From the NCBI GenBank assembly GCA_963807065.1, contig CAWDZQ010000004.1, positions 868,001 through 932,000 on the forward strand: a stretch of DNA of 64,000 nt, in the 5' to 3' direction. Positions 48,563 through 57,211 of the stretch are shown here, piece after piece (positions within the stretch are counted from its first letter, which is position 1; the number at the start of each line of letters is the position of its first letter). The stretch is from CAWAND01 sp963807065. GTDB lineage: Bacteria > Chloroflexota > Anaerolineae > Anaerolineales > E44-bin32. A program made the translations under genes and the position numbers. The notes beneath the pieces are model-generated. The model was not told the origin of the DNA. It was given only the letters and a program-made list of their open reading frames with translations, and did no database searches.

Positions 48563-49498
48563 CTATCCTTTGATGGCGCCTTCGACCATAGCTTCGAAGA
48601 AACTGCGCCGGAAGAACAGGAAGAGGAGGATGACGGGCAGCGAAATCAGGATACATGCCGCGCCGATAACCTGCAGGTTAACGATGTTCTGGCCCAGAAA
48701 GTTGTAAAGGCCGTACATTACCGGCTTGTATTGGTTTTGACCCACGAGCAGGTAACCTGCCAGAAATTCATTCCACACATTGACAAATGTGAGCAGGAAG
48801 ATGGCAACCAATCCAGGCAGAGCCAACGGCATGATCACCCGGAACAGGGCTCCCAACCGACTGCAACCGTCGATAAGGGCAGCATCCTCCAACTCCTGTG
48901 GGATGGCATCGAAGAAACCCTTAGCAATCCATACACTGAGAGGCAAGAACATTCCAATGTAGACAACGATGATGAAGGCACGGTCATCATAGGGCAACCC
49001 CGACTTGCGAATCACCACACCCATCTGATAGAGCCCAAGCAGATTGGTGAGCAGGGGTACCCCGGTGATGGCGATGATTCCGGTCATCAGGGCCCGTTTT
49101 CCCCTGAAATGGAAGCGGGAAAATGCGTATCCGGAACCAGCCGCCAGGAGAACTACGAGCAGGGATGAAGCCGTGGCGTAGAGCACGGTGTTCCCCAGAT
49201 AGATGCTGACCAAGGTTCCGGTAACGTCAAAGCCAAACAACGAGTTCGGGTCGGTCTTGACAGCCAACACGCGTTGATAGCCCTCTGTCGACCAGCGGCA
49301 GGCGCTAATGTCGAAGGCCTGAGTGGCCGTATCGCACGGGAAGAGGGTCGGGGGATTGCGAGTGATATCCGGCTGCTCTTTGAAGGATTCAATCACGGCG
49401 ATGATAATCGGGATCATCATCGTGAAACAAATCACGATCAAACTGAGATGGACCATCCAGTGAACCCTGTGATGCTCTTTTAGGGCAGTCTTAGGCAT
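48563..49498 (-). CDS. ABC transporter permease, MalG type
   Basis: The 311-aa protein has six membrane helices and a C-terminal permease core with the EAA loop (IPQELEDAALIDGCSR). An extra outer loop of about 50 residues after the first helix holds two cysteines (FPCD and SACRW). Its start overlaps the MalF-type gene by eight bases. No ATPase gene is nearby, so it must share a general sugar ATPase such as MsmK/UgpC. The oxidase genes follow downstream on the same strand. Confidence 0.9.
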   Translation of the reverse strand: MPKTALKEHHRVHWMVHLSLIVICFTMMIPIIIAVIESFKEQPDITRNPPTLFPCDTATQAFDISACRWSTEGYQRVLAVKTDPNSLFGFDVTGTLVSIYLGNTVLYATASSLLVVLLAAGSGYAFSRFHFRGKRALMTGIIAITGVPLLTNLLGLYQMGVVIRKSGLPYDDRAFIIVVYIGMFLPLSVWIAKGFFDAIPQELEDAALIDGCSRLGALFRVIMPLALPGLVAIFLLTFVNVWNEFLAGYLLVGQNQYKPVMYGLYNFLGQNIVNLQVIGAACILISLPVILLFLFFRRSFFEAMVEGAIKG

Positions 49499-50444
49499 TC
49501 GCGTCCTCTAACCTGGTCATGCGAAGCGTTCCCGTAATCAGCAGCAGGTTGATCACACCAATTGAAAGGGCCAATGCAGCAGCCCAGTTGAAATTCAGTT
49601 GTTGCCAGCCAATGCTGTACAGAAGCCAAGGCATAATGGTCGTTTGTGTTCCGGGCCCACCGCCAGTCAAGCTGAAGATCATCCCGACGCCGTTCATGCC
49701 CGCCAAGCTCAGGCTGAAGATCGCCACCACCAGCGTCGGCCGTATCAGGGGAAGGATGATGTGCCAGATGACCTGCCCGACGCTGGCCCCGTCCACCCGA
49801 GCACTTTCGACAACCTCCTGCGGAATCACGCGAATTGAGGCTAACAGCAGCAGGGTGATGAATGGTAGGGCGCGCCAGGTTGTGGCCACGATGAGCAGAA
49901 TTAGAGCCGCCGAAGGTGGAAAGGGAATGTTTCCAACCCAGGGCGTTGGCGGTGAAGCGGTCAAGACCGACAAGCCGTTGGGCGGAAAGAGATTGGGGTT
50001 CCGCAGAAATCCAGAAAGGACCCCGTACGTAGGGAGAACCAATAGCCGGAAGATCTCGCCGCCTATGATGTCAGACAGAACCCAAGGGATGAAGAGCAGC
50101 GTGATGTATAAGCCCGAAAAGCTGATGTCGCGACTGAGTAGGTAGGCGATGATAAATCCGCTGACCATCGTCAACAAAACAAAACTGAGAAGGAACACCA
50201 CCGTCAACCCCACACTTTGGTTGAAGAGGCTGGTGGCGAAGAGTTGTGTGAAGTTTTTGATGCCGACGTAGATCCATCCGGTTGGGATCCGCTGGTGGAC
50301 GCTCAACCAGATGGTGAATAGGAACGGATAGACTTGAACTGCGAACAACACGATCAGTGTGGGCAGGATCAGCCAGAACGGCAGGGAGCTGCTGAACCAG
50401 GGGCTTCGTTTCTTTTGTGGGGGAGGTAATATCTGTTCAGTCAC
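49491..50444 (-). CDS. ABC transporter permease, MalF type
   Basis: The 317-aa protein is the first permease of the importer, with six helices and an EAA-type loop (IPQEVVESARVDGASVGQV). The N-terminus is hydrophilic and then enters the first helix (PFWLILPTLIVLFAVQVYPFL). A stem-loop lies between it and the binding-protein gene, which is just upstream. Substrate unknown; family members carry sugars or sugar derivatives. Confidence 0.9.
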   Translation of the reverse strand: MTEQILPPPQKKRSPWFSSSLPFWLILPTLIVLFAVQVYPFLFTIWLSVHQRIPTGWIYVGIKNFTQLFATSLFNQSVGLTVVFLLSFVLLTMVSGFIIAYLLSRDISFSGLYITLLFIPWVLSDIIGGEIFRLLVLPTYGVLSGFLRNPNLFPPNGLSVLTASPPTPWVGNIPFPPSAALILLIVATTWRALPFITLLLLASIRVIPQEVVESARVDGASVGQVIWHIILPLIRPTLVVAIFSLSLAGMNGVGMIFSLTGGGPGTQTTIMPWLLYSIGWQQLNFNWAAALALSIGVINLLLITGTLRMTRLEDANA

Positions 50445-50483
50445 GGTTCCAACCTGTCCTGGACCATTCTAGTTGGCAAAAGA

Positions 50484-50517
50484 GCAGGGTGGCAAGAGGT
50501 TGTTCTTGCCACCCTGC
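50484..50517 (-). promoter_or_regulatory. Intercistronic stem-loop between SBP and permease genes
   Basis: A perfect 14-bp stem (GCAGGGTGGCAAGA with TCTTGCCACCCTGC) has a six-base loop. It sits between the stop of the binding-protein gene and the start of the MalF-type gene. No long T-run follows on the minus strand, so it is probably an mRNA-stabilising or partially terminating element. Confidence 0.65.
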
Positions 50518-50551
50518 GTCCTACCTAAGACAAGTGGCGCTGGAAGTGCAA

Positions 50552-51970
50552 CTAGTGGCTCGAGTTGTATTGATCCTGCGCCTGTGTCAGTACCTGATGA
50601 ATATCGGCCGTCGGATCCTGCTTGATCAGCTGATAGAAAGCGTTCATTACGAGCGGCTGCGCTGCGGCCGGATCCGCGAGCGACCCGTACCAAGGCTTGC
50701 ATAACTGCTCGGTGTTGACCTTCTGCAGCTGTTCGAAGTAAGGGGTCTGGAAAGCCGGATCCGACAAGGATGTGGTCAGCGCGGGGGCTGAGCCAATGCC
50801 GGACACGAACTTGGCATTCTCTTCGGGGCTCATCAGCCAGTTGATGTAGGCCTCGGCGCCCTCGACGTTCTTGGCACCGACAGGGATGCCGACACCGGTC
50901 CCGGCGATATGGCAACCAGGCTTTTGCCCAGCCACCGCCGAGAAGAACGGAGACAGGTAAAGTTCGCCGTCCTTGACCGCATTCAGGAAGTCGTTCTCAT
51001 TGCCCAGATCATACGCCGTCCCGTCGGGGGCGGTGAGCGGGTTCAAGAAGACATAGCCGTCGGCCCCAGTGGGGAAGGCGCCTGCCGAAGAATCCTTGAA
51101 GGCTTCCTCTTCCTGGAATCCACCGGCGAAGGCGATATCCGGCACGTAGCCCTTGGCCACGATGTCACGCACGAACTCGATGAACGCAACATTTTCAGGC
51201 GTGTCAAGCAGCATCTTGGCGTTGCCATCATCGACATGCCCGCCAAACGATTGCTCAATGGTCCCCAGCCCGCGATAGACACCCTGGCCACCCTTGTCAG
51301 TGGAGCCGAAGAACGTGAGGCCGTAGTAACCCTGATCCTTTAGCGCCGCGGCCTGGGTCATGAAGTCATCAACGGAGGTCGGGAAGCCGTTGGGATAGCG
51401 ATCCTTCCACACGTACACCAGTTGGGGTCGATCGGTAATCGGTACGCAGTAAAGCCTGCCATCTGGCCCCGTGCAGACGGTGAGCGTGCTCGGATCGAGG
51501 TCCTTGAACCAGGACTGCGCCTGGGCCCAGTCGGTGATGTCCTGTAAGGTTCCGTGCTGATAGAAGGATGTCACACCATCGGCAACTTCGAAAGCATCGG
51601 GAACCTCGCCGCCGGCCTGGACCGCCGCAATCAGCTCGGCGTCCTTCTGGTCGAAGGCCTTCGCCACATTGACCCATTTCCACTGGCCGGCGAATGTCTG
51701 ATTGAAAGCCGGGATGGCTTCGGCGAGAGCGAAGTTGCCTACATGTTCATCGGCTTTCGGGTCGGTGTTGGTCTCGTCGAACTCCCACCAGGTAACAATA
51801 TCTTGCGCTTCGGCCATCGCGGCAGTCGGCGCCACTGCGGGGGCAGTGGTGGGAGCTGGACCACCGGGGGCGGTGGTTGGCGCGGCGGCCGGTGCTGGTG
51901 CACATGACGCGAGCAGTGCCAGCAAGACGGCGACGCCAATCAGCTTGGAAAACAAACGCGGCTTCGACAT
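50552..51970 (-). CDS. Extracellular sugar-binding lipoprotein (family 1 type)
   Basis: This 472-aa lipoprotein has the lipobox LLASC with Cys23, a linker rich in Pro, Ala and Thr (residues 24-52) and a maltose/sugar-binding-like core (DIVTWWEFDE, GTGVGIPVGAKNVEGAEAYINWL). It should bind a sugar or similar solute outside the cell for the two permeases downstream. GGAGGAA lies just before ATG 51970. The TAPG/APTTAP linker is common in Chloroflexota binding proteins. Confidence 0.9.
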   Translation of the reverse strand: MSKPRLFSKLIGVAVLLALLASCAPAPAAAPTTAPGGPAPTTAPAVAPTAAMAEAQDIVTWWEFDETNTDPKADEHVGNFALAEAIPAFNQTFAGQWKWVNVAKAFDQKDAELIAAVQAGGEVPDAFEVADGVTSFYQHGTLQDITDWAQAQSWFKDLDPSTLTVCTGPDGRLYCVPITDRPQLVYVWKDRYPNGFPTSVDDFMTQAAALKDQGYYGLTFFGSTDKGGQGVYRGLGTIEQSFGGHVDDGNAKMLLDTPENVAFIEFVRDIVAKGYVPDIAFAGGFQEEEAFKDSSAGAFPTGADGYVFLNPLTAPDGTAYDLGNENDFLNAVKDGELYLSPFFSAVAGQKPGCHIAGTGVGIPVGAKNVEGAEAYINWLMSPEENAKFVSGIGSAPALTTSLSDPAFQTPYFEQLQKVNTEQLCKPWYGSLADPAAAQPLVMNAFYQLIKQDPTADIHQVLTQAQDQYNSSH

Positions 51971-53581
51971 TTCTTCCTCCAATCCTTACACGTGGTTGGG
52001 ACCTGCTAGAAGGGCTCTATCTCTGTTGTTTCGGCTTGGTTGACAGGTTTGAAATCTTGGGAAATCCGCCTCCTCCTGAGCCAATATCGCGAGTCGGTGC
52101 TCGCAATCGAGCTCACAGCTGTCCGTCCAAAATTCTCCCGGGATCGGAGAATCGAATACTGTGAAAAAGGACAGAGGTTGAGCTTGTTCTCGTGGTCCGT
52201 TGACCTGTGCCGGGGAGATTCCGCTGGCCCGGCTTGGCCGGCACATCATGCTGAACTAAATGGGCCTGAGGTTCAATCTGCCAATGGGTATGCAGGGTGC
52301 TCATTCGCATCCGATCAGCCAAAGAGCGGCCGCCCGGAAGGGATTCGGCTTGAAGCGAATTGGGTAAGCCCGATGGCGATCCACACTGTTCAACCGTTTC
52401 CGACCGAATCACGTGAACACGAGACGTAGTCAGCCGTTTCATCTGTGGGAGGAGTGAGCAAGGCAGCCAACGTCGGGCATCCCTAGCTCAATGGAGTGGT
52501 CTCAGCCACAGAAGCCTGGTTGGGGTGGGCAACCGCAGTCTTGACCGAGGCGCGAAAGATCCTGGTCCCCTGTTGGTCAACCCACCAGTTTTGTGCCTCT
52601 GTTCTAAAGACAAATGACTCGCACCCAGCTTGTTGGCGGACTTCAACCCCCACCAGCAAGCCCGAATGACCACGGTGCACAACCACCTAAACGGTAGGTG
52701 GATCGCCCAAGGGTGTCAAGTGCCATCTGACATTTGACATTTGTCACTTAAGACCCTACCTGTGAACGACTAAGCTGTATTGGGTCGAAAAGAGCACGCG
52801 GAGTGTCACGAGGTGCGTGTGGAGAAGGGATTCTTGTGCTCAGTCGAGGGCATGTGAATCCTTGACCTTCCTTTCTGCCGGGGGTCTCAAGGTGGAGATT
52901 CCATGGCTTCATTGAGCCCGGCCACTTAGAATCTGGCGTGTCGGGCCGGGGCCGAGCCAAGCAATTCGCCCCTTGCAGATGAAGGATGAGGCCCATCCTG
53001 GGGCGAGAGTTTGGTCCCGGACCGATCGATTGGCGCGGCTTGCCTCATCGTCGGCGAGCCTTGTTATTGTAAGAAGGTGGGGGTTTCAAATTCATGGCCC
53101 CCTCACATTTTCGCGTGGCCCTAAGCTAGGCGCGTCAAGATGCACTGGACAGCGAGAAACGGATGATCGGCATGGATATCCGGGACCATCCCCGGGCGGG
53201 TCGACCTTCGGCGGGCTGACCCGATTTTGGAAGCTTGGCGGCAGGGGATCGAGAGGTTATCCATGCTGGTTGTCATCAAGGATCAGATTGGGATGTCACT
53301 TCACCAAAAACCTGGTCTCTTCCAGAATCGGGACACGTCAAGCGATATGGGCCAGGCCAAACGCTTGCCACCGGACGCGCGCGCCTCAGCACAGGTTCTA
53401 AGCCGACAGGTTTCGGCAGGGCGGAGCTCATGGGGTCCGTGTTGGACAACGCCGCCGGGACTGTCCGAAGCCGAAGCATGGCGGTATCTGGGTGTTTTCG
53501 GGACCCTTGGCGTGCCGACCTCGACTAGCCAAGGGCGTTCGATCTTTGAGGCTAGGCAATGGAATGTGCGTGGAGGAGAGT
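51971..53581. other. 1.6-kb intergenic region between divergent operons
   Basis: This region separates the divergent binding-protein and M20 hydrolase operons. Several open frames lack any domain. An operator-like site lies at 52713-52749. Most of the DNA cannot be assigned. Confidence 0.45.
52713..52749 (+). promoter_or_regulatory. Composite operator-like site (AAGTG ... TGACATTTGACA ... CACTT)
   Basis: The site has GTGTCAAGTG, then TGACATTTGACA, then TGTCACTT within 37 bases; its outer AAGTG and CACTT form an inverted repeat. It contains both cores found elsewhere. It lies about 740 bp upstream of the binding-protein gene and 830 bp upstream of the hydrolase gene, so which operon it serves is unclear. 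Confidence 0.45.
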
Positions 53582-54793
53582 GTGACGACTGAGTTCTGGA
53601 ACGACCTGGTCCCCAAAATCCGGGCCGCGGCGGCAGATCAAGCCGAACGCCGACAACAATTCCTGGCGGATCTGATCCGGATCCGCAGCTATACGGGGCA
53701 AGAAAAGCAAGCCGTCCTTCGGACAATGGAGGAATTGCTGGCCGTCGGCTGTGACGAGGTTTGGATGGACAGCGCCGGCAACGCATTAGGGCGAATTGGG
53801 AGTGGCGCCCACGTGATTCTGTACGACGCCCACCTTGATACAAACGAAGTCGCCGACGAGTCCGAGTGGAGGCACGACCCACTCGAGCCTGTTGTCGAGA
53901 ATGGCGCCATGTGGGGTTTGGGTGCCTCCGACTGCAAGGGAGGGGTGGCTGCTATCGTCTACGCCGCTGCCATCGTGAAAGCACTCCGTCTCGAAGCGGA
54001 TTTCACGCTCCTGGTAATGGGCGCGACACTTGAGGAGGACGCAGAAGGATTTGCGTTGCGTTCGCTTGTGGAACGCGATGGTGTGAATCTCGAAGTAGTG
54101 CTTCTGGCCGAGGCGACAGACCTGAGCCTGCGTCGCGGCCATCGAGGCCGATGTGAATTGCGGGTGCGAACCACCGGCAGGGCGGCCCATGCCAGCCAGC
54201 CCGAACTGGGGGAGAGCGCCCTGTTGAAAATGCTGCCGGTGATCCATGCCGTGGAGTTTATGAATCCCGAACTACCCAACGACCCCATCTTCGGGCGAGA
54301 CACTCAGGTGGTGACACTCATCCAGGGACCCCACACGCCCAACTCGGTTCCCAGCTGGTGCGAAGTGGCTGTCGACCGGCGCATGGCACCGGGCCAGTCT
54401 ACAGATGATGTACTCGACGGCATCCGCAAGGTGGTGAGTCCGCTGGGAGCCACGGTGCGGATCCCAGACCAACCCGTAACAAGCCACACCGGATCTCGGC
54501 TTGACGGCCCCGGCTTCTTTCCGGGTTGGCTCCTCGATCCGGCCCACCCCCTGGTCGAGGCTGGGAAGACCACTGGCAGCGCCTTGTGGGGAAGGCCGCC
54601 CGAGGTGGGTGTCTGGCGCTTCAGCACCGACGGTACATACTCGGCCGGCTCGGCCGGCATCCCAACGCTCGGGTTTGGTCCCCAAGAGGAGAAATTCGTG
54701 CACACCCCCGATGACCAAGTGGACCTTACCAAGTTGGAGAAGGCGGCTGCCTTCTATGCTCTCTTCCCATTGGTTTACTCGGGCCAAACCTGA
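53582..54793 (+). CDS. M20 metallo-hydrolase, YgeY-like
   Basis: This 403-aa protein is an M20-family zinc hydrolase with metal ligands at His84 and Asp86 (YDAHLDTNE), Asp117 (GASDCKGG), and a Glu-Glu pair at 150-151 (TLEEDAEG). It resembles YgeY, a hydrolase linked to the purine/urate degradation genes, and the next gene encodes a YgeW-like carbamoyltransferase, as in that cluster. Two starts are possible: GTG 53582 with GGAGG five bases upstream (preferred) or ATG 53564. It should hydrolyse an amide or ureido-type compound. Confidence 0.85.
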   Translation: MTTEFWNDLVPKIRAAAADQAERRQQFLADLIRIRSYTGQEKQAVLRTMEELLAVGCDEVWMDSAGNALGRIGSGAHVILYDAHLDTNEVADESEWRHDPLEPVVENGAMWGLGASDCKGGVAAIVYAAAIVKALRLEADFTLLVMGATLEEDAEGFALRSLVERDGVNLEVVLLAEATDLSLRRGHRGRCELRVRTTGRAAHASQPELGESALLKMLPVIHAVEFMNPELPNDPIFGRDTQVVTLIQGPHTPNSVPSWCEVAVDRRMAPGQSTDDVLDGIRKVVSPLGATVRIPDQPVTSHTGSRLDGPGFFPGWLLDPAHPLVEAGKTTGSALWGRPPEVGVWRFSTDGTYSAGSAGIPTLGFGPQEEKFVHTPDDQVDLTKLEKAAAFYALFPLVYSGQT

Positions 54794-54845
54794 CTGGAAA
54801 TGTCCTGCTACACCGACCTTCGCCGAAAACGATGAGGAGACCTCG

Positions 54846-55838
54846 ATGAACACCAAGCTTTTTCAGAAAGACTTCATTTGCACCACGGATTGGACTGTTG
54901 ATGAGCTGAATACAGTCCTTGAGCTGGCTTTCCGCCTGAAGAGTGAGTTTGCCACTGGCGTGTTTCACGACCAAATTCTGCGGGCTAAGACCCTCTACAT
55001 GTTGTTCTTTGAAGAGAGCACTCGGACCCGCAACTCATTCGAGACAGGAATGACGCAACTTGGAGGTCATGCGATCTACCTGGAGCCGAGGGCTACGCAG
55101 ATTGGCCACGGCGAGAACGCCAAGGACACCGGTATTGTGCTCAGCAGCTATGGGCACGGTATCTCGATTCGAGACTGCCGCACAGGCATCGGAAACAAGT
55201 ACTTGTACGAGATGGCGCGCTATGCAGATGCCCCGATCATCAATATGCAGGATGACGTTGACCACCCCTGCCAGGCGATGGCCGACCTGATGACGCTCAT
55301 CGAACTCTTCGGCAGGGACCTCAGTCGGCGCAAGTTCGTCATCTCATGGACCTATGCACCCAAATACGTCCGACCGCTTTCCGTTCCTCAATCCCTTGTC
55401 TGGCTCATGCCGCGTTTCGGCATGGATGTCACCTTGGCTTATCCGGAAGGCTATCACTTGATGCCGGAAGTCATGGAGCGGGCGCGAAGCTTTGCCGATG
55501 AGACCGGCGTGGAACTAAAGGAAACTCACGATATGGATGAAGCCTTCACTGACGCCGATTTCGTGTATCCAAAATCATGGGGCCCGATAATGGTCACTGA
55601 GGAGGAAAAGGAGGTCGAGGCCATGGCCGCGCAGTTCGAGGACTGGCGTGTCACGCCGGAGAAGATGGCTTTGGCGAAGAAACACGCGGTCTATATGCAC
55701 TGTATGCCCATCGATCGTGGCCACGAAGCCGATGGTGAGGTCATTGACGGGCCGCAATCCGTGATTTACCAACAGGCCGAGAACCGCCTGCATGTACAGA
55801 AGGCCTTGATGGCGCTGACGATGGGTGGACGCGGGTAA
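54846..55838 (+). CDS. Knotted carbamoyltransferase, YgeW-like
   Basis: This 330-aa protein has the carbamoyl-phosphate site motif STRTR (58-62) and DHPCQAMADLMTL, and the second-domain motif RFGMDVTLAYPEGYHL and VYPKSWGP, which match the YgeW group and knotted transcarbamylases. The C-terminus has YMHCMPIDRGHEADGEVID. It would move a carbamoyl group to or from an amine or ureide, possibly yielding carbamoyl phosphate for ATP synthesis. ATG 54846 follows GAGGAGA. It is preceded by YgeY, mirroring the order in E. coli-like clusters. No carbamate kinase is in the window. Confidence 0.87.
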   Translation: MNTKLFQKDFICTTDWTVDELNTVLELAFRLKSEFATGVFHDQILRAKTLYMLFFEESTRTRNSFETGMTQLGGHAIYLEPRATQIGHGENAKDTGIVLSSYGHGISIRDCRTGIGNKYLYEMARYADAPIINMQDDVDHPCQAMADLMTLIELFGRDLSRRKFVISWTYAPKYVRPLSVPQSLVWLMPRFGMDVTLAYPEGYHLMPEVMERARSFADETGVELKETHDMDEAFTDADFVYPKSWGPIMVTEEEKEVEAMAAQFEDWRVTPEKMALAKKHAVYMHCMPIDRGHEADGEVIDGPQSVIYQQAENRLHVQKALMALTMGGRG

Positions 55839-56502
55839 TGTGATCAATCCGACGCCCTCAAAGGATCCGCCACCCTGCCCAATCGTCCGGGGGCAGGGGG
55901 AATTCGAGGCAGAAGGTTGAGTGCGGGCGTCGGCGACCGCCACCAGACGGGATAGATGGGCGCAGGTGGCGTAGCCGATCCGACTGTCCAGTCAACCCAC
56001 TCCACGTCCTTGGGATCATGCCCCAGCGAACGTCCTGACCCTTGCGGGAGCGGCCCACCCGCACGCAATGCCAGGGGGCGTTCGCGATCACGCGATTCTT
56101 TCGCCGACCCAAGCCTGAAGGACCAACAAGACCGTCCGAAGGTCTCGGGGGCGGAGGGAGATCCGTAGACGGCCCAGTACGGATTCTTGGTTAGTCGGCG
56201 ACGATGGGCTTCGACTATCCTGAACGCAGCGAAGGGACCCCGTGACTGAGGGCTTTGCAGACGCTGACGTTGGTAGGCTTTTCCAAGCCCGGGCCAGAGC
56301 ACGAGGGTCGATCCCTCTTCACCAAACGCCGTTGGCACAACCAAACCGTCCGCGAGGTCCGCGCTTGGCCCTCCTTGCGCGGGAGGCCCGGATTCGAGTG
56401 GTCACGGATAGAAACCGCGGAAAACCGGGTTGGAATTGGGGGGTTTAGGGCTTAAGTTGAGACCACACGGATGGCCGAAAACACGAACCGTGTGGTCTGC
56501 AG
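55839..56502. other. Intergenic region with inverted repeats
   Basis: No gene is recognised. An 11-bp perfect inverted repeat (AGACCACACGG / CCGTGTGGTCT, 56460-56498, 17-base loop) lies immediately beyond the 3' end of the tRNA, and a GC-rich hairpin (CCCTGCC/GGCAGGG) lies near 55872-55897 after the carbamoyltransferase gene. Small frames on both strands lack domains. Confidence 0.4.
56460..56498 (-). terminator. Hairpin downstream of tRNA-Val
   Basis: The 11-bp stem is four bases past the end of the tRNA (minus direction). There is no T-tract, so it is not a classic intrinsic terminator. It could be a processing or termination signal for the tRNA. Confidence 0.35.
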
Positions 56503-56576
<74 letters not shown>

Positions 56577-56740
56577 ATGGTGGCGAAATTATAGCAGACG
56601 CAGAATGGGGTCACAAGATGGTGGGCACGAGTTCCCCGGCAACTCGCCTCCTCGGCGGGGAATGCTATAATCGCCGCGGTAGGCCATGTTCGGTTGCCCC
56701 GACACGATGGTCCGCCAAACTCGGGCCAAGGACCCTGCCC

Positions 56741-57211
56741 ATGCTCGCCATTGACATCCCCGGCCGCGGCCAATTTCAACTCGAGCACCTGGTGCTCGAC
56801 GTGAACGGGACCCTGGCGGTAGATGGCGTGCTCATCGATGGCGTCGTGTCCGGCCTGAACCGTCTTAAGGGCCGGTTGGAGTTTCACCTGCTGACAGCCG
56901 ACACGCATGGCCGCCAGGCAGAATTGGACCGCCAGCTCGGTCTGACGGCCGACCGGATCCAGCCCGGGGGAGAGGCGGAGGCCAAGGCGGACTTTGTGCG
57001 CGATCTTGGCCCGACACATGTGATCGCCATCGGGCAAGGGGCCAACGATGCCGGCATGTTGCGAACGGCGGCGATTGGCATGGCGGTCGTCTCCCCGGAA
57101 GGGACTTCGGTCGAAGCCCTGACCGCCGCTGATCTGCTGGTTCCGGACATTCTGTCCGCCCTGGCCATGCTGGACAACCCCCTGCGACTGAAGGCGAGCC
57201 TGCGACGATGA
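56741..57211 (+). CDS. HAD-family hydrolase (soluble P-type ATPase-like)
   Basis: This 156-aa protein matches the small HAD phosphatase-like family: LVLDVNGTLAVDG (Asp20, with Asn22 in place of the second Asp), TADTHG as motif II, and IGQGANDAGML as motif III/IV. A longer frame from 56618 exists, but ATG 56741 begins the fold, and the family length is right. It may act as a phosphatase or a phosphotransferase. Its stop overlaps the ATG of the DUF389-SH3 gene (ATGA), so the two are coupled. Confidence 0.85.
   Translation: MLAIDIPGRGQFQLEHLVLDVNGTLAVDGVLIDGVVSGLNRLKGRLEFHLLTADTHGRQAELDRQLGLTADRIQPGGEAEAKADFVRDLGPTHVIAIGQGANDAGMLRTAAIGMAVVSPEGTSVEALTAADLLVPDILSALAMLDNPLRLKASLRR

Noticed and set aside
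56460..56498. Attachment site of an integrated element beside tRNA-Val
   Set aside because: No integrase and no duplicated tRNA end were found nearby.
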